Shown: piece after piece, positions 45,710-54,528 of the stretch
How the letters are laid out: each line of letters starts with the position of its first letter
Position numbering within the stretch: position 1 is the first letter of the stretch
DNA from: Deltaproteobacteria bacterium
GTDB taxonomy: Bacteria > UBA10199 > JACPAL01 > GCA-016699445
Direction of reading: 5' to 3'
Assembly (NCBI GenBank): GCA_016699445.1
Contig: CP064976.1
Location: 1,612,001 to 1,676,000 of the forward strand
DNA length: 64,000 nucleotides
Program-made: the position numbers and the translations under genes
The notes under the pieces: model-generated
Database searches by the model: none
Seen by the model: only the letters and a program-made list of their open reading frames with translations
What the model was told of the DNA's origin: nothing

Positions 45710-45776
45710 AATTTAGCAACATTTCCACACTTTCACCGATAACTCTTAAGCCTATTGATAATTGAAGGAGGCTTTG

Positions 45777-47320
45777 GTGAATTCGTTTTCTGTAAAACAA
45801 TATAATCAAGAAGTAACACAGCTCTTTGGTTTTGTCGCAAGAACTGCAGTTTTAGCACAGCCATCTCAAGGGCTTACGAGCACAATAACAGCTCCTCAAG
45901 TCTCTCTTCCGTCTCAAACGGAAACGCTCATTCGGGCTTCCCAAAAGTCACTTCAAACTATCGTTGGTCAAATGGGGGATTTCTCTCAAAAACTTCCGGC
46001 TGATTGGCAAGCCTATGTCAATTCGGCTGTTCATCCTGTGGTGACTGAAGGTGCGACGCCTACGGTAAATCAAGTCAATCTGGCTATCGAAGTCCTAAAA
46101 GCTGTGGGCTATTTACCGGTCAATAGAAGTGATGTCATGGCTTATGGAGCTTTTCTTGAAACTACATTTAAAAATGAAAGATTTAATCCTTGTCAGGTGA
46201 TGTTTGTGGGGGCTCTTCAATCATTGAAAGCTAATACTTTGCTTCCAGATTTTTTTTCGCGACCGATAGCTTTGATAGGATCAGCTCTTGCGATCACGAC
46301 AAGTGTCTATGTCTTGTATGATAATTTGGGTGAAGAATTGCGTGTTAACCTCTTGGGTCTTGCGGACGAGATGACCCGTTTAGTGCCTCAAGCCATTGCA
46401 AAAGAAAGTGCTCAAGGGATGAGTCGTGAAGAAGCAGCCAAAGTATTTAGAACTTTAGCCAGTCGGGGAATGTTGGGGTCTTTGGCCGCTTCGGCAGCTC
46501 CGGTAGTCCCAGAAGTCTCGGAAGAAGAAAAGAGTCTTTCGGTGCCAATTTCCTCGAGACCTTCTTTATTAAATGATTTTTCGAACCCCTTAAAAATATT
46601 TTAGGTATTGAATCATTAGCCGATTTGACAATTGATCGCTGCTCTCAAATTTACAATGGGCTTGCTGTGGCGCTTAAAGGGCTTCAAGTAATCAGATCCA
46701 GTGAGGTCAATATTCATTTCCCTCTTCCGAGGGTGACAGGTGCCGCCCTTGATTATCAGGAGTGTCTTGATTCGTTGAGAGTTTTATTGAGATCGGATCA
46801 CTATCGAGAGACATCTTTATTTAAAGAAATATCAAAAGACGTGGATTTCGACACAGATCCTTCGAGATTTGGTCAAAATATTATTGAACGTGTTTCAACA
46901 CGTCTCGAAGCTCTTGTTAAAAGTTATGGTTTTGAAATTGATCCTAAACATTTAAATGAGTTTTTTAAAGCGCAGATGGTTATCTCCACTGAAGGCAATT
47001 TTAAAAATCTTTCTTCTGATAAGAAATGGAGCAAGCTGCACAGTGATCTGGAAATCATTTTCAATCAAGTGATTAGCGCGAAAGGGTATTTTGCTAAAAT
47101 GGGACTAGATCCTGTGACATTAAGAGCTCTTCCTGTGGGTTATCTTGCATTGGCTAAAGAATTGGCAAAAAAAGAAGCCCCTGCTGAGTTGCCGGAATTA
47201 CCCCCTGAACTTTTAGAGAGTGATTCGGGTGATGATTCAAAAGATGGTTCTCAAGGTGACAGGGAAACTCCAGAAGAAGAGGCTGCGCGTCTTGAGCGTG
47301 CGGAAGAGGAAACAAAATAA
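45777..47320 (+). CDS. Large helical protein of unknown function, frameshifted
   Basis: I do not recognise this protein. A frame from GTG 45777 runs to 46604. The remainder (NILGIESLADLTIDRCSQIY onward) is in the next frame, open to 47320. One base lost in the C/A-runs at 46586-46596 explains the break, giving about 514 residues. GTG 45777 is chosen for the strong AAGGAGG site six bases upstream. Residues near 105-140 (YLPVNRSDVMAYGAFLETTF) resemble the product of 44064-44747. A possible hydrophobic segment lies at PIALIGSALAITTSVYVLYD. The C-terminus is acidic (PPELLESDSGDDSKDGSQGD). It follows the kinase by 67 bases and is a plausible kinase partner or substrate. Confidence 0.6.
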
Positions 47321-47323
47321 ATT

Positions 47324-48598
47324 TCAACGGTTAGAATCTATTTGGAGTGCCTGAAAGGCTTGTTTCACTTGGTTGATATCGGGATAGCGCCCTGACGGAG
47401 TTTCTGAGAGATCTGTCGTGAGACATCTCGGGAGAAACGGTTTTAATTTTTCGGGAATATTGGAGAATTTTCGGTCCTGTGGATTTCTAAGAAAAAGATC
47501 CATGTGTTTTTGCAGCTGGGAGCCTGTGGCTTGATCAAATCCTCGAAAATAAAGTTTCTCAAACAGTGTGACACCTAAGCTGTAAACATCCCCTTGGGGA
47601 GACCAAAGAAATTTTTTGTTTTTAAATTCAGGATTTCCTGAATTAATGATTTCACACTCTGCTTCCGGAGGGATATAGCCGATGGTTCCGATACGATGGT
47701 GTTGGGGTTCTTGAATCTGAAGATCACGTTCATAGACGGAAAGAGCAAAGTCACAGAGTTTGAAATTTTGGTTTGGAAAGATGAGAATATTTCCGGGCTT
47801 GATGTCTCGTAATATTAGGTGGGTGCGCGGGCTTAGTTCTCCTTCGTGGGCGGCGGCGTAGAGAGAAAGAATGGATCCTAAAGTGGCCCAATCTTCACTT
47901 TCTGTTCCCATCATAAATTTATCAAAACTTTGAAGGGCGCTCTCCATACAAATATCAAATAAAAATGTATCGTTTGCGGAACTTTCTGTGCATCCTCCAA
48001 AATCAAGAGCTTTCACCACATGTGGACTTTCTGTCCCTAACGTCATCGCTAGTTCCATCCAAAAGCCATAGGCTGGAATCACCTTGAGGTTGAGATCAGA
48101 TCTTTTGAAACGTTTAATGGCTATTTCCCGATCAGAGTTTTCCCAAAGAGAGACTTCCGAAGAGCTATGAGGCCCTTCATGAATTGTTTTTGTTTTTGAA
48201 AAATCCTTCTTAATAAAAGGAGAATCCTGGGTCCCTTCTAAAATAGCCTTAAGACGTGATAGTACTTCATCAGAATTTTCTCCTATCAAGCCACAATGTT
48301 TGAAGGCAGCTCGGTTTCCTCTTAAGACAGCTTCAGGAGATACGTTATCATCCGGAGTGAATTGATGGGCACGATTTAAGACTTTCAATCTGTGTTGAAG
48401 ATCTTTTAAAAACTGAGCTCCTTGTTCACACGAAGCATCCAGATATTGAGCTGTAGAGACTGCTTGCTGGTAATAAGTATTGAGCAAACCATCATAATCA
48501 ATGGCGCCAATATTTCGAGGCGCAGGGGAAGAATCCGTCATCCACGGAAATTGTTTTTGGAGGGCGACAAATTGTTGAGTTAGGACCGAAGTATCCAT
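47324..48598 (-). CDS. Second eukaryote-like protein kinase with atypical motifs
   Basis: A 424-residue protein. An N-terminal helical region (about 1-130) is followed by a kinase domain: EIAIKRF with the ATP-site Lys, catalytic loop LRDIKPGNILIF (Leu for His), DFALS in place of DFG, GTIGYIPPEAE as the APE region, and SPQGDVYSLGVTLFEKL for subdomain IX. The catalytic Asp, Lys and Asn are present but the DFG Gly is Ala, as in the other kinase of this cluster where it is Asn. No membrane segment. The gene is convergent with the unknown protein at 45777-47320 and lies 39 bases after the 48638-49213 gene, possibly in the same transcript as the sulfur operon. Confidence 0.78.
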   Translation of the reverse strand: MDTSVLTQQFVALQKQFPWMTDSSPAPRNIGAIDYDGLLNTYYQQAVSTAQYLDASCEQGAQFLKDLQHRLKVLNRAHQFTPDDNVSPEAVLRGNRAAFKHCGLIGENSDEVLSRLKAILEGTQDSPFIKKDFSKTKTIHEGPHSSSEVSLWENSDREIAIKRFKRSDLNLKVIPAYGFWMELAMTLGTESPHVVKALDFGGCTESSANDTFLFDICMESALQSFDKFMMGTESEDWATLGSILSLYAAAHEGELSPRTHLILRDIKPGNILIFPNQNFKLCDFALSVYERDLQIQEPQHHRIGTIGYIPPEAECEIINSGNPEFKNKKFLWSPQGDVYSLGVTLFEKLYFRGFDQATGSQLQKHMDLFLRNPQDRKFSNIPEKLKPFLPRCLTTDLSETPSGRYPDINQVKQAFQALQIDSNR

Positions 48599-48637
48599 TC
48601 ATGAAATTCGTCGAAGCTTTAAAAGAAAAGTTTCGAA

Positions 48638-49213
48638 TTATTGACGGCAAAGAATAAAATATTGTCCGATCGATTTTCCTTTTTTGGTCGCTTCGCCAAT
48701 AAAGACGTTTTTGGACACACGTCGCAGGTAGTCCTTCATATACCCATAAACCAACTTTGTGAGTCCGGTTTCGTTGGATTTAATTTCCGGCCAGCCAGCG
48801 ACATTTTCTTTGGGAAGTCGGGTGTAGTCCACCATGATTTCCCCTGGGCGATCAGTAGCCTCATCAATCACAAAACATCCAGGACCTGTGATTTTTTGGA
48901 ATGTCTGAAAATTATACCCCCACACTTTAGATCCATCCCCCGATCCAGAAAGAGCCATTCTTTTTTGAAAAGTTGAAAAAAGAGGAAGTGAATTTTTCCC
49001 GTAAAAAATGACTTCCTGCAAAGGTTTAGCATCGGAGGGCATCAAGTCTGAAAATTTCAAATCAGGAGTCGCGATTTGAAAAAGACAAGATTGAAACTTC
49101 CCTCCGACACTATTGATTTCCTTTAATCGATCTTCGTGACTCAACCCATCCAAAAAAGCCCCAATACTTTTTTGTGATTTCCCTGCCTTAATCATCTCAA
49201 GAAGCGACGACAT
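48638..49213 (-). CDS. Conserved protein of unknown function, 191 residues
   Basis: The protein starts MSSLLEMIKAGKSQKSIGAF and contains recognisable blocks (FLDGLSHEDRLKEINSVGGK, EVIFYGKNSLPLFSTFQKRM, VWGYN, ITGPGCFVIDEA, MVDYTRLP, VYGYMKDYLRRVSKNVFIGE, YFILCR) that I associate from memory with an uncharacterised family in Myxococcota and related bacteria. No signal peptide, membrane helix or catalytic motif stands out. A strong AAAGGGGGTACT site precedes ATG 49213. It lies 45 bases after the sulfurylase stop, so it may be co-transcribed with the sulfur operon or with the kinase downstream. Function is unknown. Confidence 0.72.
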   Translation of the reverse strand: MSSLLEMIKAGKSQKSIGAFLDGLSHEDRLKEINSVGGKFQSCLFQIATPDLKFSDLMPSDAKPLQEVIFYGKNSLPLFSTFQKRMALSGSGDGSKVWGYNFQTFQKITGPGCFVIDEATDRPGEIMVDYTRLPKENVAGWPEIKSNETGLTKLVYGYMKDYLRRVSKNVFIGEATKKGKSIGQYFILCRQ

Positions 49214-49258
49214 AGTACCCCCTTTATGTTGTCTGTTTTGTGAGAGTGGAGTGTGGAG

Positions 49259-50683
49259 TTATTTTTTCATCGACTCAATTAAAATCTTTGCCACTTCAGG
49301 TCGGGAAAATTCCACAGGAGGCAATGTACCTTGAGTTAAGAGCTCGCGGACCTTGGTGCCTGAAAGTGTGACGCGGTCTTCTGCAGCGTGAGGACAGGTT
49401 TTGTTAGAAGCCATGCCTTCGCATTTTTTGCAGAAGAAAGTGTGGTCAAAGAAAAGAGGTGTGATGCCGATTTCTTCCGGTGTGAATTCATTAAAAATGA
49501 AGTGAGCATCGAAAGTGCCATAGTAATTACCCACACCGGCATGATCACGACCAACGATAAAATGTGTGCAGCCATAATTTTTGCGGATCAAGGCATGGAA
49601 GATCGCTTCACGAGGTCCAGCATAGCGCATGGACGCAGGATTGACCGCCAAAACTGTACGATCCATAGGGTAATAATCTTTAAGCAAAACTTCATAACAT
49701 TTCATACGCACGTCTGCAGGAATATCATCACCTTTGGTATCTCCCACGAGCGGGTGGATCAAAAGACCATCACAGATTTCCAAAGCGACTTTGGTCAAAT
49801 ATTCATGAGCACGGTGGATTGGATTGCGCGTTTGAAAAGCGACAATACGCTTCCATTTTTTTTCTACAAAAAGAGCACGCAGAGCTGAGGGATCTAATCT
49901 TTGAGGAAGAAAATCAGAATAGCTCACACGATTGAGAACTTCGACTTTTCCACCCAAGTAGACGTCGCCTTGTTTTTTGACGACGGCCACGCCGGGATGA
50001 GCCTCTTCAGTGGTTTTGTAAACTTTTTGGCATTCGAGCTCTTTTTGAGCCAAATATTTTTCTTCCAAAAGAAGAACAGCCAATTCTTTGCCGGTTTCGT
50101 CTGTGAGTAAAATGGGTTTCCCAATGGCAAATTTTTCAGCCTCTTCTTTGCTCACAGCCAGAGTAATGGGAATCGTCCAAGGAGCCCCGTTGGCTAAGTG
50201 CATATTATTAACAACACCCAAATAATCTTTTTCCCCCATAAATCCTTCAAGAGGTGAGAGGGCGCCGCAAGCGATCATATCCAGATCACTTTTTTCACGA
50301 GAACCGAGAACGATCTTCGGAAGACTGGCTGCTTGTGAAAGCCATTGAGAACGTTTTTGGGAATCAACCACGCGGTTGATCAGAGTGCCACCATGAGCTT
50401 CGATAGGCGCTCCACCCGCAATCGCTGGCACGATGGATAATTCATCGCCTGCTTTGACGGGTGTGGCTTCGCCATTGAGGAAACGGATATCTTCGTTGTT
50501 CACATAAAAATTAATGAAGCGGCGTAATCCACCTTTTTCATCATAGAGACGCTCTTTGATGCCGGGGTATTGTTTCTCTAAATCCGCCAAGAGGTCTTTG
50601 ACGCTCGCGCCAGCAGCGGAGACTTCGCCTAAGTTGGCGGTGATTTTTTGTAGGGGTGTGGGGATGCGGACTTTGATCGACAT
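49259..50683 (-). CDS. sat: Fusion of ThiS/MoaD-like sulfur carrier with ATP sulfurylase
   Basis: A 474-residue fusion. Residues 1-92 form a beta-grasp sulfur-carrier domain (MSIKVRIPTPLQKITANLGE, RRFINFYVNNEDIRFL, GDELSIVPAIAGG) of the CysO/MoaD type, with the diglycine at 90-91 and a second Gly-Gly at 98-99. Residues about 102-474 form a complete ATP sulfurylase: GALSPLEGFMGEKDY, the nucleotide motif FQTRNPIHRAHEYL, HPLVGDTKGDD, VGRDHAGVGNYYG, a Zn-type CKKCEGMASNKTCPH and LSGTKVRELL. Sulfurylase makes adenylyl-sulfate from ATP and sulfate. In CysO the diglycine is the C-terminal sulfur-bearing end, but here it is internal, so it could carry sulfur only after cleavage. The AAGGAGAAATAT site sets ATG 50683. 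It is ten bases after the JAMM gene. Confidence 0.92.
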   Translation of the reverse strand: MSIKVRIPTPLQKITANLGEVSAAGASVKDLLADLEKQYPGIKERLYDEKGGLRRFINFYVNNEDIRFLNGEATPVKAGDELSIVPAIAGGAPIEAHGGTLINRVVDSQKRSQWLSQAASLPKIVLGSREKSDLDMIACGALSPLEGFMGEKDYLGVVNNMHLANGAPWTIPITLAVSKEEAEKFAIGKPILLTDETGKELAVLLLEEKYLAQKELECQKVYKTTEEAHPGVAVVKKQGDVYLGGKVEVLNRVSYSDFLPQRLDPSALRALFVEKKWKRIVAFQTRNPIHRAHEYLTKVALEICDGLLIHPLVGDTKGDDIPADVRMKCYEVLLKDYYPMDRTVLAVNPASMRYAGPREAIFHALIRKNYGCTHFIVGRDHAGVGNYYGTFDAHFIFNEFTPEEIGITPLFFDHTFFCKKCEGMASNKTCPHAAEDRVTLSGTKVRELLTQGTLPPVEFSRPEVAKILIESMKK

Positions 50684-50693
50684 ATATTTCTCC

Positions 50694-51155
50694 TTAAATT
50701 ATTTTTTTTTGGTTGTAACCTTTCAGGGATTCGTCCCAGAAAAATTCGTTAATTTCTTTTAACTCTCTGTTGTAAATCGATACCACTAAATACGAAATGC
50801 CGGGATAGCTGGGCTCTCCCCACGGAGCGGCGACTAGGCGATCTTCTTCTGAAAAATAAGCGTCGTGCTCGCAATGTGAATGGTAAATACATTTCACTTC
50901 TTGTCTGTTTTTTTCAGCTTCATCAAAAATACGCTGCTGTTCTTTTGGATCAATCAAGTAGGCAGTTTTAGCAGTGCGTGGGTATTGATCCGGATATTTT
51001 TCATGCATGTCGTTATAAATATTTTTGATCGGAATAAATTCCGCCACAGACTCTTGACCTTTGTCTCCAATTAACAATCCACAGGATTCGTCAGGCCAAT
51101 GTTTTTTGGCGTAAGCGACAATCGTCTCAATTGTTTTATCGCAAATAATCGTCAT
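50694..51155 (-). CDS. JAMM/Mov34 metallopeptidase, Mec+-like
   Basis: A 153-residue zinc peptidase of the JAB/MPN+ family. The metal and catalytic residues are all present: Glu23 (PDESCGLLIG), His92 and His94 (YHSHCEHD), Ser102 and Asp105 (FSEED). In Mycobacterium tuberculosis the related Mec+ removes cysteine from the CysO carrier after CysM has made it. Its neighbours here, a CysM-like enzyme and a carrier-sulfurylase fusion, match that pathway. It overlaps cysM by four bases and precedes the fusion gene by ten, so the three are translated together. Cutting after Gly-Gly of the fusion to release the carrier is an additional role I infer, not a known one. Confidence 0.9.
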   Translation of the reverse strand: MTIICDKTIETIVAYAKKHWPDESCGLLIGDKGQESVAEFIPIKNIYNDMHEKYPDQYPRTAKTAYLIDPKEQQRIFDEAEKNRQEVKCIYHSHCEHDAYFSEEDRLVAAPWGEPSYPGISYLVVSIYNRELKEINEFFWDESLKGYNQKKII

Positions 51156-52054
51156 ACTTCAAAATACCTCTCTCCATGATCACAAAAAATGGTGACGATG
51201 GTGCCTTCCTGAATTTTTTCAGCCACGCGTAGCGCCGCGGCCATATTGCCTCCTGAAGAATGACCCACAATCAAGCCTTCTTCATGAGCGAGGCGTTCTG
51301 ACATATCGTAAGCAGGCTCGGTTTCCATCGAAATCTTTTGATCTAACTCATTTTCTTTATAAATCCCAGGCACGATCGATGACGCCATATGCTTCATACC
51401 TTCAAGCCCATGCATGGCATTGTCGGGCTCCACAGCAATGACTTGAATGTTTTTGTTATAATCTTTTAACCGTCGACCCGTTCCCATCACCGTGCCACCT
51501 GTACCAATACCTGCTATGAAGTGGGTGACTTGATGATCTGTTTGTTCCCAAATTTCAACGCCTGTACTGTCATAATGAGCGCGTGGGTTGAATTCGTTGT
51601 TATATTGATCCGGCATAAAATAACGATCGGGATTTTCTTTTAGAAGTTTTCGTGCGAGCAAAATCGCTCCATCAGAACCTTCCATCGGCGAGGAATAAAT
51701 AATATTCGATCCAAAAGTTGTCACAATAAGCTTGCGCTGAGGACTGACGTTTTCGGGCATGACGAGATCGATCTTGATCCCCATGGCCGCTCCGATCATC
51801 GCGTAGGCCACACCCGTATTCCCAGAAGTGGAATCCAACACCGTCTTCTCTTTTGTCAATTTTCCTGATTTCAAACCTTCTTGAATCATGCGTAAAGCCG
51901 GACGATCTTTGATTGAACCACCGGGATTAAAATACTCAAGCTTGGCATAGATCTTCACTTTGCCCGATTGGATTTGAGGCAATTCTTTCCCAACCTCGCG
52001 AATGCGTACGAGTGGAGTGTTTCCAATTTTTTCTAGAATGGAATGGATCAGCAT
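51152..52054 (-). CDS. cysM: PLP-dependent cysteine synthase, CysM-like
   Basis: A 300-residue fold-type II PLP enzyme making cysteine from an activated serine and a sulfide donor. It has GNTPLVRI, the PLP Lys at about residue 49 (NPGGSIKDRPALRM), the TSGNTGVAYAMIGAAMG phosphate/substrate loop, GIGTGGTVMGTGR, and GHSSGGNMAAALR near the C-terminus, which ends DHGERYFEV. The SIKDRPA pattern is shared with CysM enzymes that use O-phosphoserine and a thiocarboxylated carrier protein. Its overlap with the JAMM gene supports use of the carrier as sulfur donor. ATG 52054 is the only reasonable start. It is complete, unlike the cysK-like gene at the head of the operon. Confidence 0.92.
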   Translation of the reverse strand: MLIHSILEKIGNTPLVRIREVGKELPQIQSGKVKIYAKLEYFNPGGSIKDRPALRMIQEGLKSGKLTKEKTVLDSTSGNTGVAYAMIGAAMGIKIDLVMPENVSPQRKLIVTTFGSNIIYSSPMEGSDGAILLARKLLKENPDRYFMPDQYNNEFNPRAHYDSTGVEIWEQTDHQVTHFIAGIGTGGTVMGTGRRLKDYNKNIQVIAVEPDNAMHGLEGMKHMASSIVPGIYKENELDQKISMETEPAYDMSERLAHEEGLIVGHSSGGNMAAALRVAEKIQEGTIVTIFCDHGERYFEV

Positions 52055-52073
52055 AACATCACGTGAGAGAAGA

Positions 52074-52355
52074 TTAAGACTCCATCACACTAATCTCAAT
52101 GGGCTCGACCTTCACACCACGTTTGCGAAAATAGGCAAAAGCTTTGTCGAGAACACTGACGGGCGCTTCGAGCTCAAGTGCGATCAGCCCGAGATTGTCA
52201 CTGACAGAAGCTGAGCGAATGTTGAAACGCACTTTATAGAGATCATACATATCGCAGATAATAGCTTCTTTGGTTTGGCGTTCTGGAAAGGTCACATAGA
52301 CTTTGCGGCGGACCACAGGGTCTTTGTTTGTACTTGTTGTTTTTTTTGAAGCCAT
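52074..52355 (-). CDS. NIL-domain protein
   Basis: A 93-residue ferredoxin-fold protein (KVYVTFPERQTKEAIICDMY, YKVRFNIRSASVSDNLGLIA, FRKRGVKVEPIEISV) of the NIL family. NIL domains occur at the C-terminus of the methionine ABC transporter ATPase MetN and in small proteins linked to sulfide incorporation and homocysteine synthesis in methanogens and anaerobes. The ferredoxin domain often fused to NIL is absent. The site CTGGAGACATT supports ATG 52355, and a longer frame to 52409 has none. It lies between cysM and thrC in the operon, suggesting a sulfur- or methionine-sensing or sulfur-transfer role, by context only. Confidence 0.85.
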   Translation of the reverse strand: MASKKTTSTNKDPVVRRKVYVTFPERQTKEAIICDMYDLYKVRFNIRSASVSDNLGLIALELEAPVSVLDKAFAYFRKRGVKVEPIEISVMES

Positions 52356-52441
52356 AATGTCTCCAGTTTGATGGTTCGACAAGCTCACCATGTCCTTGAT
52401 GAGTGACACCCTGAGGCTGTCGAAGGGTTTAGTTTACTTTT

Positions 52442-53668
52442 TCAATGCAGCATCCACCTCATCAATTCGGGGTTGATGATCGTTGGTTTGCCGACATGTC
52501 CTGTCATGGCTTCCTGGGTTTTGAGGCCATTGCCAGTGATACAGATGACGACCGATTCATCTTTTTTAATTTTACCCAGCTTGATTAATTTCTTAGCCAC
52601 ACCCGTGGTGACGCCACCAGCTGTCTCAGTAAAGATACCTTCGGTTTCACCCAAAAGTTTAATCGCTTCGACAATTTCTTCATCGGACACATCTTCACTC
52701 CAGCCCCCTGTTTCTTTCATCGACTGCATGGCGTAAAAACCATCGGCTGGATTTCCAATCGCTAGCGACTTGGCGATGGTGTTGGGTTTGACCGGTTTGA
52801 AAAGTTCCCAATCATTTTTTAAGGCTGTTGCAATGGGCGAACATCCCGTGGCTTGAGCCCCGTGGACTTTGCATTTTGGGTCGGTATTGTCAGTAAGGAG
52901 GCCGATCTTATGAAACTCCTTCATCGCTTTATGGACTTTGGTTAAAAGAGATCCACTGGCCATCGGCACGACGACGTGATTAGGCACTTTCCATCCCAAC
53001 TGCTCCATCATTTCATAAGCCAATGTTTTGGATCCTTCAGCGTAGTAAGGGCGGATGTTGATATTGACGAAAGCCCATTTATACTTGGCTCCGATTTCAC
53101 TGCAGAGACGATTGACTTCATCGTAGGTGCCGCGAATGCCAATCACGTTAGCCCCATAGACAAGGGTGCCCAAGACTTTACCTGCTTCCAAATCATAAGG
53201 AATAAAGACGTAACATTCGAGTCCCGCTGAGGCAGCATTGGCCGCGACAGAGTTGGCGAGATTTCCCGTCGACGCGCACGAGACGGTTTTAAAACCAAAC
53301 TCTTTGGCTTTTGAAAGTGCGACAGAAACCACACGATCTTTAAATGAAAGAGTGGGGTAGCAAACAGCATCGTTTTTAACCCAAACTTCTTTGACGCCTA
53401 AAGCTTTCGCCAAATTTTTAGCAGGAACCAATGGTGTGTATCCTGCGAGAACTCCCACGGTAGGATCTTTTTCGATAGGAAGAAGCTCTCGGTAACGCCA
53501 CATGGTTTGAGGACGCTTTTCAATTTTTTCTCGTGTGAGAGATTTGGCAATCTGGTCGTAATTGTAATCCACTTCCAGAGGACCAAAACAAAATTCACAG
53601 ACATGAGTGGGTGCGATCGGAAAATGATGACCACACTCGCGACACTTAAGACCTTTTATGTATGACAT
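52442..53668 (-). CDS. thrC: Threonine synthase
   Basis: A 408-residue PLP enzyme converting O-phosphohomoserine to threonine. The N-terminal zinc ribbon-like Cys pairs (GLKCRECGHHFPI, CEFCFGPLEV) and the PLP Lys in PTLSFKDRVVSVAL are present, followed by SCASTGNLANSVAANAA and the substrate region GSLLTKVHKAM. It belongs to the shorter bacterial/archaeal type with a Cys-rich start. ATG 53668 is chosen for its TTAGGAGCAAATAT site; a frame to 53725 overlaps the cysK remnant. In a SAM-controlled sulfur operon it competes for the same precursor (phosphohomoserine) that could feed homocysteine synthesis, which may explain the grouping. A threonine-synthase-like enzyme with sulfur activity cannot be excluded. 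Confidence 0.9.
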   Translation of the reverse strand: MSYIKGLKCRECGHHFPIAPTHVCEFCFGPLEVDYNYDQIAKSLTREKIEKRPQTMWRYRELLPIEKDPTVGVLAGYTPLVPAKNLAKALGVKEVWVKNDAVCYPTLSFKDRVVSVALSKAKEFGFKTVSCASTGNLANSVAANAASAGLECYVFIPYDLEAGKVLGTLVYGANVIGIRGTYDEVNRLCSEIGAKYKWAFVNINIRPYYAEGSKTLAYEMMEQLGWKVPNHVVVPMASGSLLTKVHKAMKEFHKIGLLTDNTDPKCKVHGAQATGCSPIATALKNDWELFKPVKPNTIAKSLAIGNPADGFYAMQSMKETGGWSEDVSDEEIVEAIKLLGETEGIFTETAGGVTTGVAKKLIKLGKIKKDESVVICITGNGLKTQEAMTGHVGKPTIINPELMRWMLH

Positions 53669-53678
53669 ATATTTGCTC

Positions 53679-54466
53679 CTAATGAATAAATTTCTTCTGC
53701 AAACTAAAATATCTTTCTCCGCCATCGGGAAAGACAGTGACGACAGTTTTATTTTTATCTATTTGCTGAGCGATCTGACGACTCGCCACAAAAGCGGCTC
53801 CGCACGAGATGCCCACCAGCAAACCTTCTTTTTGAGCGACTTCACGAGCGCCTAAAAAAGCTTCTTCATCGGTGATCGTGATGATCTCATCCACCAAAGA
53901 ACGATCCAAGATCGTGGGAACAAATCCCGGGCCGATTCCTTGAATCTTATGATGCCCCACTTTCCCTTGGCTGAGAGTCGGTGACGCAGCGGGTTCTACC
54001 GCAATGATTTTGGTTCCGTTCTTCTTTAAAATTTGAGCCGCTCCCATCAGCGTCCCGCTCGTTCCGATACCGGCGACGAAAAAATCGATCGGTTTCCCGA
54101 GATCCTTTTGAATCTCCTGAATTGTCTGATGATGCGCTTTGGGCGTTTCTTCATTTTCAAACTGATCAAAAAAATACGCGTCTGTTTTTTGGCATAATTC
54201 TTTGGCCCGATCGAGAGCGCCTTTATCCCAATATAAGCCAATCCAATCCCCGAATTTCCCGTCGTCGCGGCCACAATAGTGCCGCGAGCCGCGAGCCGCG
54301 AGCTCTTCTCCGCTTTCTCTAGAAGGTGTATGACAACTCGATCTTTAACCGAACCACCTGGATTATACTTCTCCAGCTTGGCATACACGGACGCACACCC
54401 CTCTGGCAGGCTTTTACTCAGCCTTAAAAGGGGGGTATTTCCAATGGCTTCAAGCAACGATTCCAT
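53679..54466 (-). pseudogene. Cysteine synthase / CBS-like gene with internal deletion and frameshift
   Basis: The 5' part (from ATG 54466) encodes a normal cysteine synthase start: MESLLEAIGNTPLLRLSKSL, PLP Lys in NPGGSVKDRVV, TGNSGIGLAYIG. The family should then have about 37 residues including the LTMPETMS-type loop and ERR motif. Instead the sequence jumps near 54224 into another frame at WDKGALDRAKELCQKT, continues FVAGIGTSGTLMGAAQILKK and GISCGAAF, and ends PDGGERYFSLQ. A deletion of roughly 110 bases therefore removed part of the active site and shifted the frame. Three copies of a 7-base unit at 54281-54301 add seven codons just before the TGNSG loop. As the first gene after the SAM-I riboswitch it was presumably the original regulated enzyme. 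Confidence 0.8.
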
Positions 54467-54482
54467 AATAAGATCCACAAAT

Positions 54483-54511
54483 AAAAAAACCTCTTCCAGA
54501 TAAGAAGAGGT
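54483..54511 (-). terminator. Intrinsic terminator of the SAM-I riboswitch expression platform
   Basis: On the minus strand ACCTCTTC (54511-54504) pairs with GAAGAGGT (54496-54489) around a TTATCTG loop, followed by seven T residues. It lies between the aptamer and the cysK-like start codon. The GAAGAG segment next to aptamer helix P1 could compete for the terminator arm, as in other SAM-I attenuators. Confidence 0.85.
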
Positions 54512-54528
54512 GTGATTGAAGGTCTCTT

